From NCBI RefSeq assembly GCF_014839805.1, contig NC_051121.1, forward strand, positions 231,116 through 295,115: a stretch of DNA of 64,000 bases, written 5' to 3'. Within the stretch, counting starts at the first letter, position 1, and every line of letters starts with the position of its first letter. The notes beneath the pieces are model-generated. The model ran no database searches and was not told where the DNA came from. It saw only the letters and a program-made list of their open reading frames with translations. The stretch is from Manduca sexta. Its lineage: Eukaryota > Arthropoda > Insecta > Lepidoptera > Sphingidae. The position numbers were made by a program, and so were the translations under genes. Positions 10,851 through 22,440 of the stretch are shown here, one piece after another.

Positions 10851-12775
10851 ATGCATCGAAGGAAACTGGATAATGTAGGTGAAACAATGACGGATATGCA
10901 AAAACAAGAAGAAAGTGGACAATTCCAAAACTTTTGTAGAATGGCGCCAGAGGATTTTGATCATTTACTATCTCTGACCAGCGAAAAAATTCGAAAATCA
11001 AGTACGAATTTTAGAGACTCGATTCCTGCATATGACAAACTAGCAGTGACTTTGCGATTTTTGGCAACTGGAGATTCCTATGAAAGCCTCATGTATTTTA
11101 CTAAAATGTCTAAATCGACAATATGTAATGCTATATCTGAAGTATGTGCAGCAATAAATGAAGCATTGCAAGACTATGCTAAGGTAAGTAAAGTTATTAC
11201 TTTTATACATACCTACACACCTATTATCACGACCGTAATTATTAGTGAAAGTAAGTAAATAAACTAAGACAATTTATTTTAAGATATTTATTTAAAAACA
11301 CAATCAGAGAACTTAAATAAACAAAAAGGAACTAGAAAAGATATACATGTTACTTAAAATGTTTAATAAAATGCAGCAAAGACTCGCTGGTTTCTTCAGT
11401 TGCGGTATCATCCGGAATGTGTAATTGTTGGTCTAAATTGACATTACTTTCTGAACTGGCTTCCATTTGGTTGGGTGGAGGGATTGATCTGAGGCTACAG
11501 AATACACAATGCAAGTATTTTGTGAACTGTTTGAATATGAAGACATCGGAGTTGATGCTAAATTTGACTCATAATCAAATTTCCCCAAATCAGCGTCGAA
11601 CAGTATATTATTTATGTAATGTTCAACATACGCTTTCGTCTTTTTGAGTATTCGCGATGTTTTGAAGCAACATGATTTCCAAAAGCTTGACTCTTGTCCC
11701 TTATCTTTGAATCATGTGTATCTTTTAAAATACGGTAGGCTTCGGCTACTCGAGGGTCTTCATGTTTTGATTTTTTTGGTGGTATTGTGTGGCCAGATTG
11801 CAGTGATGTTGATGGTTGCCATTGTGGTGTGGTGTTTCTTGACCCTACTGAAGCTGCAGGTTGTGAATGTGTTGTTGAATCTGACTGTGTATCTGCATTA
11901 GGGTCCACTACCGGAGTTTCTTGTCCAATTCGCTCATTCTCCTGCTCATCAGCCTGTAAAAAAAACGGTTTAATTAATATACACCCTAAAAATAATTTTT
12001 TTATTCATTTCAGACACCGTCAACAGAAGAAGAATGGCTATCAATCGCTCAGGAATTCAATGAGAAGTGGAATTTTCCAAACTGTATTGGCGCTGTAGAC
12101 GGGAAACACTGCGTCATACAAGCACCTATTAACAGCGGAAGCGACTATTTTAATTATAAATCCACATTCAGTGTGGTGTTAATGGCCATAGTAGACGCTA
12201 ACTACAATTTTATATTCGCCGATATTGGTTGTCAGGGCAGAATATCAGATGGCGGAGTTTTCAGAAACACTTCTTTCTATCAGAAACTACAAAATAATGA
12301 ATTAAATTTGCCCAATGACCAAAGCCTTCCAGGAAGACAACAGAATATGCCATTCGTATTTGTAGCAGATGATGCATCCGAAAAACGAATTTACAACTAC
12401 CGTTTGTCTAGAGCAAGACGAATAGTAGAAAATGCATTTGGCATTCTTTCAGCAGTTTTTCGTGTATTGCGAAAACCTATGTTGCTACAACCTGATAAAG
12501 CATCTCTCGTCGTAATAACCTGCGTGTACCTACATAATTATTTGATGAAAAGGAAAGCTTCTAGGAAGCTGTATAATTCACCGGGCATGATGGACAGAAT
12601 TGAAGATGACGTCGTCATTCCAGGCCAGTGGAGAAATATGGACCGTTTATCATCATTTCTCCCGTTACCCAACACTGGACGAAGACACACTTTGCAATGT
12701 GAAAATATCCGGAAAGAATTTTCAGACTATTTTAATTTGACTAATATTTTGCCATGGCAAAACAATATTGCATAA
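10851..12775 (+). pseudogene. Harbinger A transposase (DDE_4, HARBI1-like)
   Basis: Exon 1 (10851-about 11183) has the helix-turn-helix region (MAPEDFDHLLSL, TLRFLATGDSYESL, KMSKSTICNAISEV) and ends at a GTAAGT donor. Exon 2 (about 12014-12775) follows an AG acceptor and carries CIGAVDGKH (first Asp), FADIGCQGRISDGG, FVADDA (second Asp) and RLSRARRIVENAFGIL (catalytic Glu). Between FVADDA and KRIYNYRLSR a stretch of about 20 residues normally present in the family is missing in frame. No stop is seen in either exon, so this may be a recent or nearly intact copy. Confidence 0.85.
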
Positions 12776-13216
12776 TGAAAGCGATATGTTACTTTATAAA
12801 AGCGTAAATAACCTAACCTAAAATTATGGTAGAATACCCAATAAATAAACGTAACTACCTACTTACCATGTTTTTATTTTGGTTAGTGTCGAAATCAATT
12901 GTTTTCCTCGGTTTATATTTGTCCATCAAAAAGTGCATGCTTGTAAATGCAAACCATTTAGAATTATAAATACAATCGGCACCGCTGCCTGACTTCGTAC
13001 TCATTGTTTTTTCCTTTCCCGGCGGTAAGATGCAAGAAGCGAGTCCATCTTTTTTTGTACCTCTTCAACATTACATTCCAGTTGTTTTGCGATTTCCCGC
13101 CAAGCATCTTGTTTGTAAGTTGTATTTTTATAGTTTTCATACGTCGGATCCCACAGACATCTGAAATTGCGGTAGGCTTCTATCTTTAATAAACATTTTT
13201 CTTGAGACCAATCCAT
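11540..13216 (-). pseudogene. Harbinger A MADF-BESS type DNA-binding partner
   Basis: Exon 1 starts at ATG 13216 and gives a MADF domain (WSQEKCLLKIEAYRNFRCLW, then LASYRRERKK), continuing after a one-base frameshift near 13000 with SGSGADCIYNSKWFAF and a GTAAGT donor near 12868. Exon 2 (11953 downwards) is Ser/Thr/Gln-rich, then basic, and ends in a BESS-like tail (VEHYINNILF near 11600). The exon 2 frame is interrupted at about 11612. MADF proteins assist Harbinger transposases by binding DNA. The gene interlocks with the transposase: each has an exon in the other's intron. Confidence 0.75.
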
Positions 13217-13658
13217 AACTTAATCGATAAGATACGTAAGCAATCGCTAGAACACTAAAACGCTTCGATGAGACCGCTCAGTGGCGCGAGCACATCCGAA
13301 CACGCTAGAACGCTCTAAGCAACTGTTCGCGCGCTCTTGCGCCGTTTACATCAAGCGAGCGAGCATTCTTAGAATATTCCATAGAATCTTTGCGAACGCA
13401 CTAAGAACAACGAAGGAATGCTCTACGCCTGTTTACACTAGAAGAATTAGCTGTAGTGGGGATAGAATGAGCATTCGCTCGTTTGATGTAAATCGACCTT
13501 AATAAAAAACAGCGACGACGACGCTCATAGCCTCGCCCGCAGCCTCGATTTATTCTGTCAAATTTAAAAGCTACATTATTTGCGCTTTACTCCTTGGATT
13601 TATTTAGTGTTCCAAGTAATTTTGACTGTTTTGTTCCTTTTATTTATTCCAAATAAAA

Positions 13659-15135
13659 ATGGCAGCTCGTTTAATAATAAAGCTACATTTATTAGAAGAC
13701 GCTAAGAAAATTGATGATCTAAACAAAGCTCGACTAGCGAAACAATTAAGAAAGTTGAAAACAATATCCCGTGATGTAGACTTTATTCATGTTTATCGGC
13801 TTTCTGAGGATTTAATTAATATATTAGAAAGTGATTTATCTTCTTACATGCGTCCGCGAGTACGTTCCAGTGGTTTAACTAAAAGGCTTCAAGGTTTGTT
13901 TGTTTTACTATTATATTGGGTACTATTTCAAGCAATGATTTCTTTAATCAATGAGACAATGATGGGTAACCACATCATAACAGAATTTTATTGAAATCTT
14001 ACGTTTCAGATATTATGTATGCACTTTATCATTTTTGGCTAATGGAAGTTACCAAAAAATTATTGGCAAGAATGTAGATCTCAACCTTCTACGTCTAGAG
14101 CAATTCATGAAGTGATAGACGCTCTGAATGAATACTATAAATATTATTCGGAAATATATTAGATTCCCGCAAAGCCACAATGAGCGTCAAGTGCTCAAGT
14201 CAAGGTAAATATCAAAAGACTTTTAAGTTAGTTACTCTAGTCTTACAAGAACAAAAGCCGGTGTTTGAAATTTGAATTCTTATTACAGGTTTTATGAGAA
14301 ATTCAAAATCCCAGGGGTGTTAGGTTGCATCGATGGTACCCTGGTTTCCATGATACGTCCTAAAGAAAATGAGGAAAGATATTATTGCCGTAAAGGTTAT
14401 CATGCCAGGAATGTTTTAATTGTTAGTTGTTAATCTATCTTAAGTATGGGTAAATAATATTACAAGTGTAAATAATACTAAAGCTTTATATAATGTCTAT
14501 TAATTTACTTATTCCAGATTAATGATGCTGAACTGAACATCTTGCATGTGGATGTAACTTTTGGGGGTGCAACACATGATAGTTTTGTTTTAACGAACAC
14601 AAGAGTGAAAGAGCACATTGAAAATTTAAATAGTAATGGAGAAATTGTGTATTTACTTGGTAAGATAATATTTACAATAGAACATTTTAATCACAGAATG
14701 GCAATTTATTTAAGTTTCATTCATTAATTGCAGGTGACTCAGGGTATCCTCAAAGGAGTTATCTAATGACTCCCTTCAGTAATCCTGAACCTGGGACTCC
14801 AGAGTCATTATAATCATTTGCATAGCAGTGCACGTAACAGTGTGGAAAGGACCATTGGAATACTAAAAGGGCGGTTCCGATGTCTATTAGTTCACAGGGT
14901 GCTGCACTATGATCCTATCATGGTGGGAAAAATAGTGATAGCTTGCTGTGTCTTACATAATATTTGTAATCGTGCTGGCCTGCCAGCTCCTAAGTTAGAC
15001 CAACATGATGTAGACGAAGAGTCTAGATTACTTGGGATTCTTACTCAGCAGCCTGTCACACACCACAACTTGCAGAGTGGGTGTACCAGTAGGAGAGATT
15101 TAGTAAATCAATTATGGCGAGCCCGGTATGTCTAA
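13659..15135 (+). pseudogene. Harbinger B transposase (HARBI1-like)
   Basis: Exon 1 runs from ATG 13659 to about 13890 (helical N-terminus). Following exon-like blocks are about 14009-14200 (degraded), 14289-14428 (GVLGCIDGT, first catalytic Asp), 14517-14660 (HVDVTFGGATHDSFV) and 14733-15135 (GDSGYP with the second Asp; RNSVERTIGILKGRF with the catalytic Glu; IACCVLHNIC). GT-AG-like borders separate several blocks. Stops in the second block and near 14813 make it a pseudogene. The family cuts and pastes DNA with help from a Myb/SANT partner. Confidence 0.85.
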
Positions 15136-15959
15136 AATGTTTTTCCTTCTTGCAGAAATAAAAATAATGTTCAGATAGTATCACTGATGTATCTCACCAT
15201 AATCAATTAGACAGCCATTGTTATTTTTTTTATTTATAATGAAATCATTTCATAATAATTAGTGTATGGATAATAATTGTTTTTTTTAATAAAACATAAG
15301 AATTATTTTTATGTTCACATTTATTATTTAATAATAATAATTATTATAATTAAATCAAATTAAATTAAATCAATCAAATTAAATCAAATTGTTATTTCTA
15401 CTTTTACAATAATATTACTGTTTCTTATATTAATATTAACACTATTATATTTTTTGTTAACTTTTTACCCTACATAAAAAAATTAAAATAGTAAAAAATA
15501 GCAGAGGGAGTTGCAGGAAACGGCTAGTCTTATACTACAATTTTAATTAATTAATAACTTTAATAATATCCATACTTAAAAGTAAAATAAAACTGTAAAA
15601 TTAATTATTTTATTAATTACAGTCAATTGGGATAACTTTGACAGATCATCCTTATATTTTTTTTGATAACTTTTACTATATGTTAAATATATAAAATTTG
15701 AGTTATTTAAAATGATTACCACAAAGAAAATACAACAATTGCGCGCGGTAACTTTTAAGACGTTTTTGACATTAAATTCGTTCAGCTTCTGTTTTTCGAA
15801 GAGAGTTCGCTTACAAAGTTTGTTATATACGCAAATTAAATTTAATGGTTTTACACTAAATATTGCCACATAAAAAATTGTGGTTGACTTGACTGTCAAA
15901 GTTACCCTTGTAAATCAAAGTTACCCAGATTGATGATACTGATATTCCAGACATTCAAC
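15136..15959. other. AT-rich spacer inside Harbinger B
   Basis: This lies between the 3' ends of the two convergent Harbinger B genes. It has imperfect AAATTAAATC repeats at about 15345-15385 and many A/T runs. The one open frame here (15899-15576, minus) is low complexity and I do not call it a gene. Confidence 0.6.
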
Positions 15960-17320
15960 TCCCTCGCCTGATGGATGCACATAAGTCCTACAATGCTTGG
16001 GTTTGCCTTGACCACGACTCGCTTATATTTTTTAAGACATCTAACATTTTCTGTTGGTTCTCAATAAGGAGCCTTTCGTTTTCTAAACGCCTCTCTTCAA
16101 TGGCAATAAAACGTTCTGTTAAGCTCGCCATATGTGAACGCCTTTGTGATGGTGGTGAGCGTTGGATCAGACGACGTCGTGCCGTTACCAAACGACGCCT
16201 TCGAGGTACTATAAACATAAGAATTTAATACAATTTGTTTATTTATTAGTATGACACACCAATAGCACATACATTTTACATTCAAAATGCGACACTTATA
16301 ATAAAAAAGAACCTAATGCATATGCCTTTTATGGGTATGTACAGCATTCATTAAACACAATATGCTTACATAAAACAAAGAAAAAAGAACTAATATATTA
16401 AAGAATAAAATTAACACATACAAAGGAACATAATAATTATTATATAACATTTATGAAGGGTTTTTTAATTATAATATTAAAAACTACAACTGTGTTTACA
16501 TTTATTAATCTTTAAATAATATTTATTCAGTTTGTGTTTGAAATGTTCTAATTAATCATGGTGAATATCAAAATTAACTAATAATTAATTATAGCATAAC
16601 ATTACATCTTCATTCCCAGGGTTAAGTAGAAGACTATTATCCACTATTTGATAAGGTATATCGTCGGTGATACTGCAATACCGCGTAAGCCACAGGTGCT
16701 AATAGCGCGTAACTGATGGGTGACAAATTTTACAGGAGAGCGAAAAAACTGAATATATATTTATCGTTATTACATCTTCGGCTGATTGAACTAGAAACTA
16801 ATTGTAAATTGATGTACTTTAGCTATCAATATGATCCATTAGTAAGAAAACCTCATAGACGATTAATAAATTCACTTTCGCGGTATTGAATCATCGTAAA
16901 TGAATTGTTGTTGAGCATTTTCACTATTTACGCTTATTTGTAAGAGGGATAAAATAAAAGATTGGGTATTCAAAAATATTATTTTTATGCGTCTTTGAAC
17001 ACGATATCAGTCTCATATATTTCAAAATAAGTAAAAATATTATTAACTTTAGATGTAAGCAGTTTTAAACTGCCTACAATAACTATAGAAACATCAAAAA
17101 CATAAAATAAACATTTAGAAACAAAAAGTGTACCTACTAAATAAGTAACTTAATAAGTAGATACATAGAAGACAACAAAAACATAATTCTAACAAAGTTT
17201 AGAAAAATATAAGTTCTACATACTACGAAGTAGTAGTAAGTAATGAGATCTTACATTTGGAAATACTCTTATTTAAAAAACATCTAACGAAGTTTGGTAA
17301 TAATTAAGTAGATACTTAAA

Positions 17321-18579
17321 TTAATGAGATCTTAAATCTTGATATAGGAACTTATTTTTTTTAGAGGGTAAATCATCGTAAAATTGATGGCAATCACGAG
17401 GAATAACAGTCTTTAATTGTTGCAAATGCTCATATTTACTTTCCAGTATAGGCAATCTAGACTCATAAAGCCTTGGTACGTTGCTTATCAATGTAGAAAT
17501 ATTCTTTGGTCTTCGAGGTAGTGGAGTAAATTCACTTTCGAAGTGCTTTTTAAACTCGATAGTCCCATTAGGATTATATTTCAAAACTCGCAAGTCCACA
17601 ACACAATCATCGCCAGAAACACGCCCAGGGCGTATAGAGTCGTAAACTTGGTACTCTTTAACACTGTAGTCTTTGAAGAAGGTATGATCGGGTTGTTCGA
17701 CTTTGTAAGGAAAAGGATTCTTTCGAGCAACTTTGGTAATAGTTGCATATTGCGATGGCAGGAAAATCTCGACATTTTTGAGTTTTCTCTCAATAAGTGA
17801 ATGCACCGAATCCACCTCCATTTGGGTGTGGCCCTTCTCCAGATACTTCTGTGTAATGGTAACTTTCTTATCCATCGCTAATCTCAGGAGAGCGTTAGAA
17901 ACAATACTGTTCCTATTCTGCGCAGTACAACCATCCGTCCATATAATTACATCCATAAGATTATCTTGTAACAATTTCGTTATATAATCTACAAAGAACG
18001 ACGCATATGTGGTAGCTTTCAGATCACAGGCGGTCTCGTCGAACCAATAACAGGTAACATCGTTAGTACCAATGTTAAAAACTGTGAAATTATGCACTGC
18101 CAATTTGGTTTTAAAATATAGCGCACTAGCCGACAAAGTAGGACATAATTTCACGGCTTGCAAATCTGCAGTAATAGTATGAGCAATCCCTTGTTTTGCA
18201 ATTTCTTTATCTTTAGTCTTTTCGGTTCGAGCTAAATTTTTCAATTCGACGTGACGCTGATAATCTTCTTCGGAAACATTACCCACTGCATACGAACTAC
18301 AATAATCACAGGCATCTTTTTTTGGCTGAAAAAGAGCTATATTTTCCTCACTTAATAGAGTTTTCTCGAAGCTACTGGCTTGGCTTCTGACGACGAATAT
18401 TCAACGTATAGCTTGTACAATTGTGCTTTCGATTGTATTATCGGTTCTACATACTGTTTCGTGGTTGATTGGCGACAATAATGTGCGGGTAATTTGGGTA
18501 ATAAAGATAAATAGCATTTGAAAGAATCTCGTTTAGAATTATGCGAAATCGGAGCCGGGTTCGAATTAACCGAATTCAC
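17321..18579 (-). pseudogene. Putative DDE transposase, catalytic part (DUF7869-like)
   Basis: The open segments 18579-18352 and 18286-17321 follow the N-terminal half in order. Recognisable positions are CYWFDETACDLKA, IIWTDGCTAQNRNSIV and YLEKGHTQMEVDSVHSLIE. An acid in the D-x-C-x-x-QN motif followed by a GHT...D...IE motif is the pattern of the DUF7869 family, which has an RNase H-like fold of transposase type. The last 321 codons are uninterrupted, ending at 17321. The exact superfamily is an inference. Confidence 0.65.
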
Positions 18580-18678
18580 AAGGGTCTTATCACCAAGCCA
18601 GTAGCGAACAGCCCACTCTTTTATGCCTAAGGTCGCCAGAAATGTCTTTAAACAAACTCTTTCCTTTTTGCCATCTAT

Positions 18679-19681
18679 TTATAAATAATATAATTTAGTA
18701 TCTGATCGTCTAGAATTGCCTTCAATAGTCTTCTTTTTAACGTGTTCCGTGTCAATCATTGATCTTACATACATTTTTTTCTCAAACCATGTCATGCTCC
18801 AAAAACGATTGAAAACGTCCTTTCTAATGTCTTCAGATAGGTTTGGGCAAAAAAAAATTTTGCTGCGAATACAAAATGCTGACATACACTTAGGGCCCAT
18901 AGATCTTTCAGGTTTCGGCTCTTTCTGATGGTACTTATTACCTACTTTCTTAAATCCAAGATAAGCTTTTCCTAACATTCTATCCTTCTTGTTTAGTTGT
19001 CTTTTCCAGGTTTCAGAGTCAGCTTTACGTTTTTCTTTTCCTTGAGTCTCTTCCAGCTTCTGGTTCCAAATTTCTTTCTGGAAACCATTCAGGATCATTA
19101 GATTCCATAGGTTCTATGTTAGTAATATCAGATAACGGCACGTAGTCTGGATCGGTGGTGGAGTCATCGGGAGAAAAATGTACGATGGTTTCTTGAGCAA
19201 CAGGCGGGACATCAGTGGACGAAGTGCTAGGATTTTCAAGGTGAATTTGTATAACTGTTTCTTCTGCAACATTCGGGATAATATTGGATGAAGAACTGGG
19301 ATCGTAATGAGTAAAATCTGTAGCCACTTCTTCAGTGAATATTGGCACAAAAGTAGATGAAGTACTAGTATAGTCTGGAGATAAAACAACAAACGTTTGT
19401 TCTGTATGTACATCTGGAATGGCAGTGAATGAAGCCTGACTGGGAGATATGGGAAAACATGTTGTTAACGTATCGCAATTAGCTATATCCTCATCAACAT
19501 CTGTTAAGTTTTTGGGTAACTCATGAATTTTTTGAGGTATATTATGATAGGTATATATGGTTGGATTTTGAGAACGATTTTTGTCTAAAATACTCTGCCT
19601 TTTAAGAAGAAGTTCTTGCCGTCCTTTTTGGAGATCCCTCAATGTTGTGACCTTCATACCATCATCATTTATCTCTTCCAT
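18679..19681 (-). pseudogene. Putative transposase, N-terminal part
   Basis: The frame begins at ATG 19681 with a basic, Gln-rich start (LQKGRQELLLKRQS). It is followed by three to four degenerate repeats of about 23 residues (each with Pro-Ser/Thr-Ser-Ser and a Val-Glu-Thr core) between about 19450 and 19130, then an acidic stretch. A frameshift near 19090 leads to a lysine-rich region with spaced cysteines (KCMSAFCIRSKIFFC) down to 18679. I recognise no catalytic residue here; it is probably the DNA-binding half of the protein completed by the fragment at 17321-18579. Confidence 0.6.
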
Positions 19682-22440
19682 AATCTTTTTTTTACCTAAA
19701 CAGAAGAAAAATGAGTTACAATGAGAGTGTTAAATCCGCGTAAGTAGGCAAATCATTATGCAAAGAGAATGTTAAAATACCGCGTAACTACCATAACAAA
19801 AATATTAACATTTTTAATATTCAATAAGATAAGTTTTAAATCAACTAATGCTTTCAAATTGTACCTAAGGTATTAAAAAATCAAAGTTTAACATTTACTT
19901 ACCGTTTGATCCCAAAATATCAATGAAAATCACTTATATTACGGAGGCACAAACAACGACCACACGCTCCAAGTAATGCTGTGTAGATACGCGGTATTGA
20001 GGATAAAATCGTCAGTCCACAACTCACGCGGTTTCGACAAGTGTAGTTTGAAGCGATTTGATTAGTTATAGCGCTCGCGTTGTTACACGGGACGATGCCA
20101 ATCGCTGTCTAGAATTCATAGGCGCGAAATTTCAATTTTGATTTTTTCGTACTTCCGCGGTATTTGCAATTGTTACTTACGCGGTATTGCAGTATCACCG
20201 ACGATATTAGTTTCATGTGATGGGGGCAAACCTACCAGCCAAAATGACCTACATACAATATAAGCATTGATGCTATAGGCATTCAAGTATACATAATGTA
20301 TTGATTGAATAATTTTGGAGTATTATTGAAAAAATCTGCAGAAAAATAAATAGGTATTGTCTAACCTAAGTACCAAATATAATAATTAACTTAGCCTTAC
20401 ATGAAGACGCGATTGGGGCATTACTTCTGTGAGCCACCTCAGGTGGTGAGTCTGCATTAGGTCTGATTGAAGATGGTCCTGGCTGCACATCCTATAAAGC
20501 AAATATAAATAGGTACTTACTTACATTTATTTTTATATTGATCAACATTAAGATTACTCCAAGTCTCTTAATTGATAATTACAATATCCGTTTGATTGAA
20601 CTTACTGATAATGTAGGGGTGAACTCTGTTTGGAGCAGTGCTGCAGTGGTAGTCGTGGTGGCTTCTTCAGGTGCAGGTAGTATTTCCACATGACTCTGTA
20701 AAATTTATTTTAAGATATTTATAATATGTAACTTCACACATTAATGAAATGTAATTTAATTACCTGAAGTATACTCTCTGACTCTGGTGTCTGGAGGTCT
20801 TCATTAACATCTTCCTGTATGCTCTGAAAACAAAATCTGACTTAGCATTCTTTCAAGAAATAAAGATATTTTTATGGTTTCATAAATACATACCAAATCC
20901 ATAGCATCCGGTGCTTCAGATATATTATTTGGCACATTAAGATTTAAATTAGAACTTGGCCCAGGTTCAAATATCTAAAAAATTAATTATTAAAAATTAG
21001 ATGGCTATTATAATAACTAGATGATAAAATAGTTTTTTTTTTAATATATTATTTTACTAACTTTAACTTAAGATACTATATTGCTTAAGTAAACAAGAAT
21101 AACTAAAAAAATAGACAAATACATGCTCAATTTCAAGCTCCCTATCACCAATAAAAAAGCGTTCGCCACCTATTACAGCAATTATTCTCTGTTCAATTGC
21201 AGAAAGAAACCGCTCCTCGAGTTCGCCACCACCTGTACGTTGCCTAGCCATTCTTATTTGGCTAGCTTTTTTCCTCACTGCTGACTTTTTATCCTTCCAA
21301 TACTAAAACAAATGTCCAATGTGACTTTAAACAATATTTTATATTTCATCCCAATAGTATATTATATGCCATAACTAAGTACTGAATTTATACTAAAATT
21401 CGTTATTAATAACACATGTACAAGCCGTAAGCACACCTACACTTAAGTATGCAGATGACCTACACCATGCCACCAATAATGCAATAAATGTAAACAAACC
21501 TTTGCCCATTGCTGCCAATTTTTAATGCAGCCACTTCCATCGCTATTTAATTTAACGGCTACTTCTTGCCATGCCGCTCTTGTCCGATCTCGGGCATGGG
21601 ATGTCCGAGCGTGCCCTGTCGCAAGCCAACGTCTTTCTTCCAAACTTTCCAATAACATCTCTACTTGCGCATGAGATGGAACCGCACTTCTAGACATGCT
21701 TTAATGAAACATTATGTTCAGATACAGCAATAAAGGTAAAAATTAATTACAAAAATATAAGAAATTATTTAAATATTTCCTCTTTAAATAGCTTGTAGTA
21801 TCAAAGTTCCACATAGGTAAATACAATACCTTTTTCAATATTGTGGCAATATTTAGCGGTTCTATATATTTATGTAAAGTTATCATAATACTTACATTTT
21901 AGTGTATTATTTTGTCCTTTCAAATCACAGAACTTTGGCACTTTAAATCAAAAAGCAACTAAAATTTTAAAAACTTTGGAGTCTTGACTCAAGAATCAAG
22001 TGAAGTCAAGTGTTTTGTTTACAAAAAATAGCGTCGTTTGTAAGTGTTTTAAAATAGGCACAAGAACGAGTCGTTCAGCCATACTTAATGTAATATTATA
22101 AATTCCATAAACTCTTATTATTAATAAGATATTCGTTAGTACTTTTACTCTTTTCATTAAAATACATAAATATAAACCACTATTATATGCCTAAACCATG
22201 TTTAAACCCATAAAAGTCTAAATCGAGGTTGATCGATTGTGATTTAAAGAAATTTGTTTCAAGCCTTAATTTGTCGTCGAACAGCGCCGAGACGTTACAG
22301 CCTAGAATTCGTCGACGAGCATAACCATGTTAGTGAATACCATTAAAAACAGCGTTGCGCGCTCGGGCGATCTCAAGGCTGTCTCGACGACGAGCTCGTC
22401 TTCGAGTACAGCCGAGAAATTGTTACTTAGAGAATAGCAT

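Larger units (their letters stand above)
10512..13499 (+). mobile_element. PIF/Harbinger element A, 2.99 kb
   Basis: The ends AGGTCGATTTACATCAAACG and its inverse at 13499 form clear terminal inverted repeats, flanked by a TAA duplication (10509-10511 and 13500-13502), the classic Harbinger target. Inside are a transposase on the plus strand and an interlocked MADF-type gene on the minus strand. The left terminus is duplicated in tandem. The element lies about 175 bp inside the left end of Harbinger B. Confidence 0.92.
16662..20203 (-). mobile_element. 3.5-kb DNA transposon with DUF7869-like transposase, superfamily unassigned
   Basis: Perfect inverted ends start CGTCGGTGATACTGCAATAC (16662) and continue to CCGCGTAAG, matched in reverse at 20203. 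ATAT flanks both ends (16658-16661 and 20204-20207), a 4-bp duplication. ACGCGGTATT-like motifs recur near both ends. The minus strand encodes a transposase-like protein in several frames. A 4-bp duplication and the QN-rich catalytic-like motif suggest Sola or a relative, but I cannot confirm this. Confidence 0.8.
15960..21697 (-). pseudogene. Harbinger B partner, Myb/SANT-like (zeste-type) protein
   Basis: Exon-like blocks on the minus strand: 21697-about 21495 (a Myb/SANT-like helix bundle with RAAWQEVAVKLN and NWQQWAK), 21297-21110 (WKDKKSAVRKKASQIR, then an RTGGGEL motif), about 20975-20893, 20820-20765, 20700-20607 and 20490-20402 (acidic, Pro/Thr-rich), and a final coiled-coil exon 16218-15960 (LTERFIAIEERRLENERL). 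The last intron contains the 3.5-kb insert at 16662-20203. Such proteins bind Harbinger termini and bring in the transposase. Splice junctions are inferred, not proven. Confidence 0.7.
10336..22440 (+). mobile_element. PIF/Harbinger element B, 12.1 kb with two inserts
   Basis: It begins TGCTATTCTCTAA and ends TTAGAGAATAGCAT, a 13-bp perfect inverted terminus with one extra base at the right. AGCAG flanks both sides (10331-10335 and 22441-22445). Deleting the element and one AGCAG restores the host transposase frame exactly. It carries a HARBI1-like transposase (plus) and a Myb/SANT-like gene (minus). Removing its own inserts (10512-13499 and 16662-20203 with their duplications) leaves about 5.6 kb. 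The flanking duplication is longer than the usual 3 bp of this superfamily. Confidence 0.8.

Noticed and set aside
13281..13502. 73-codon plus-strand frame
   Set aside because: It covers the right subterminal and terminal repeat of Harbinger A and is not conserved as coding sequence in Harbinger C.
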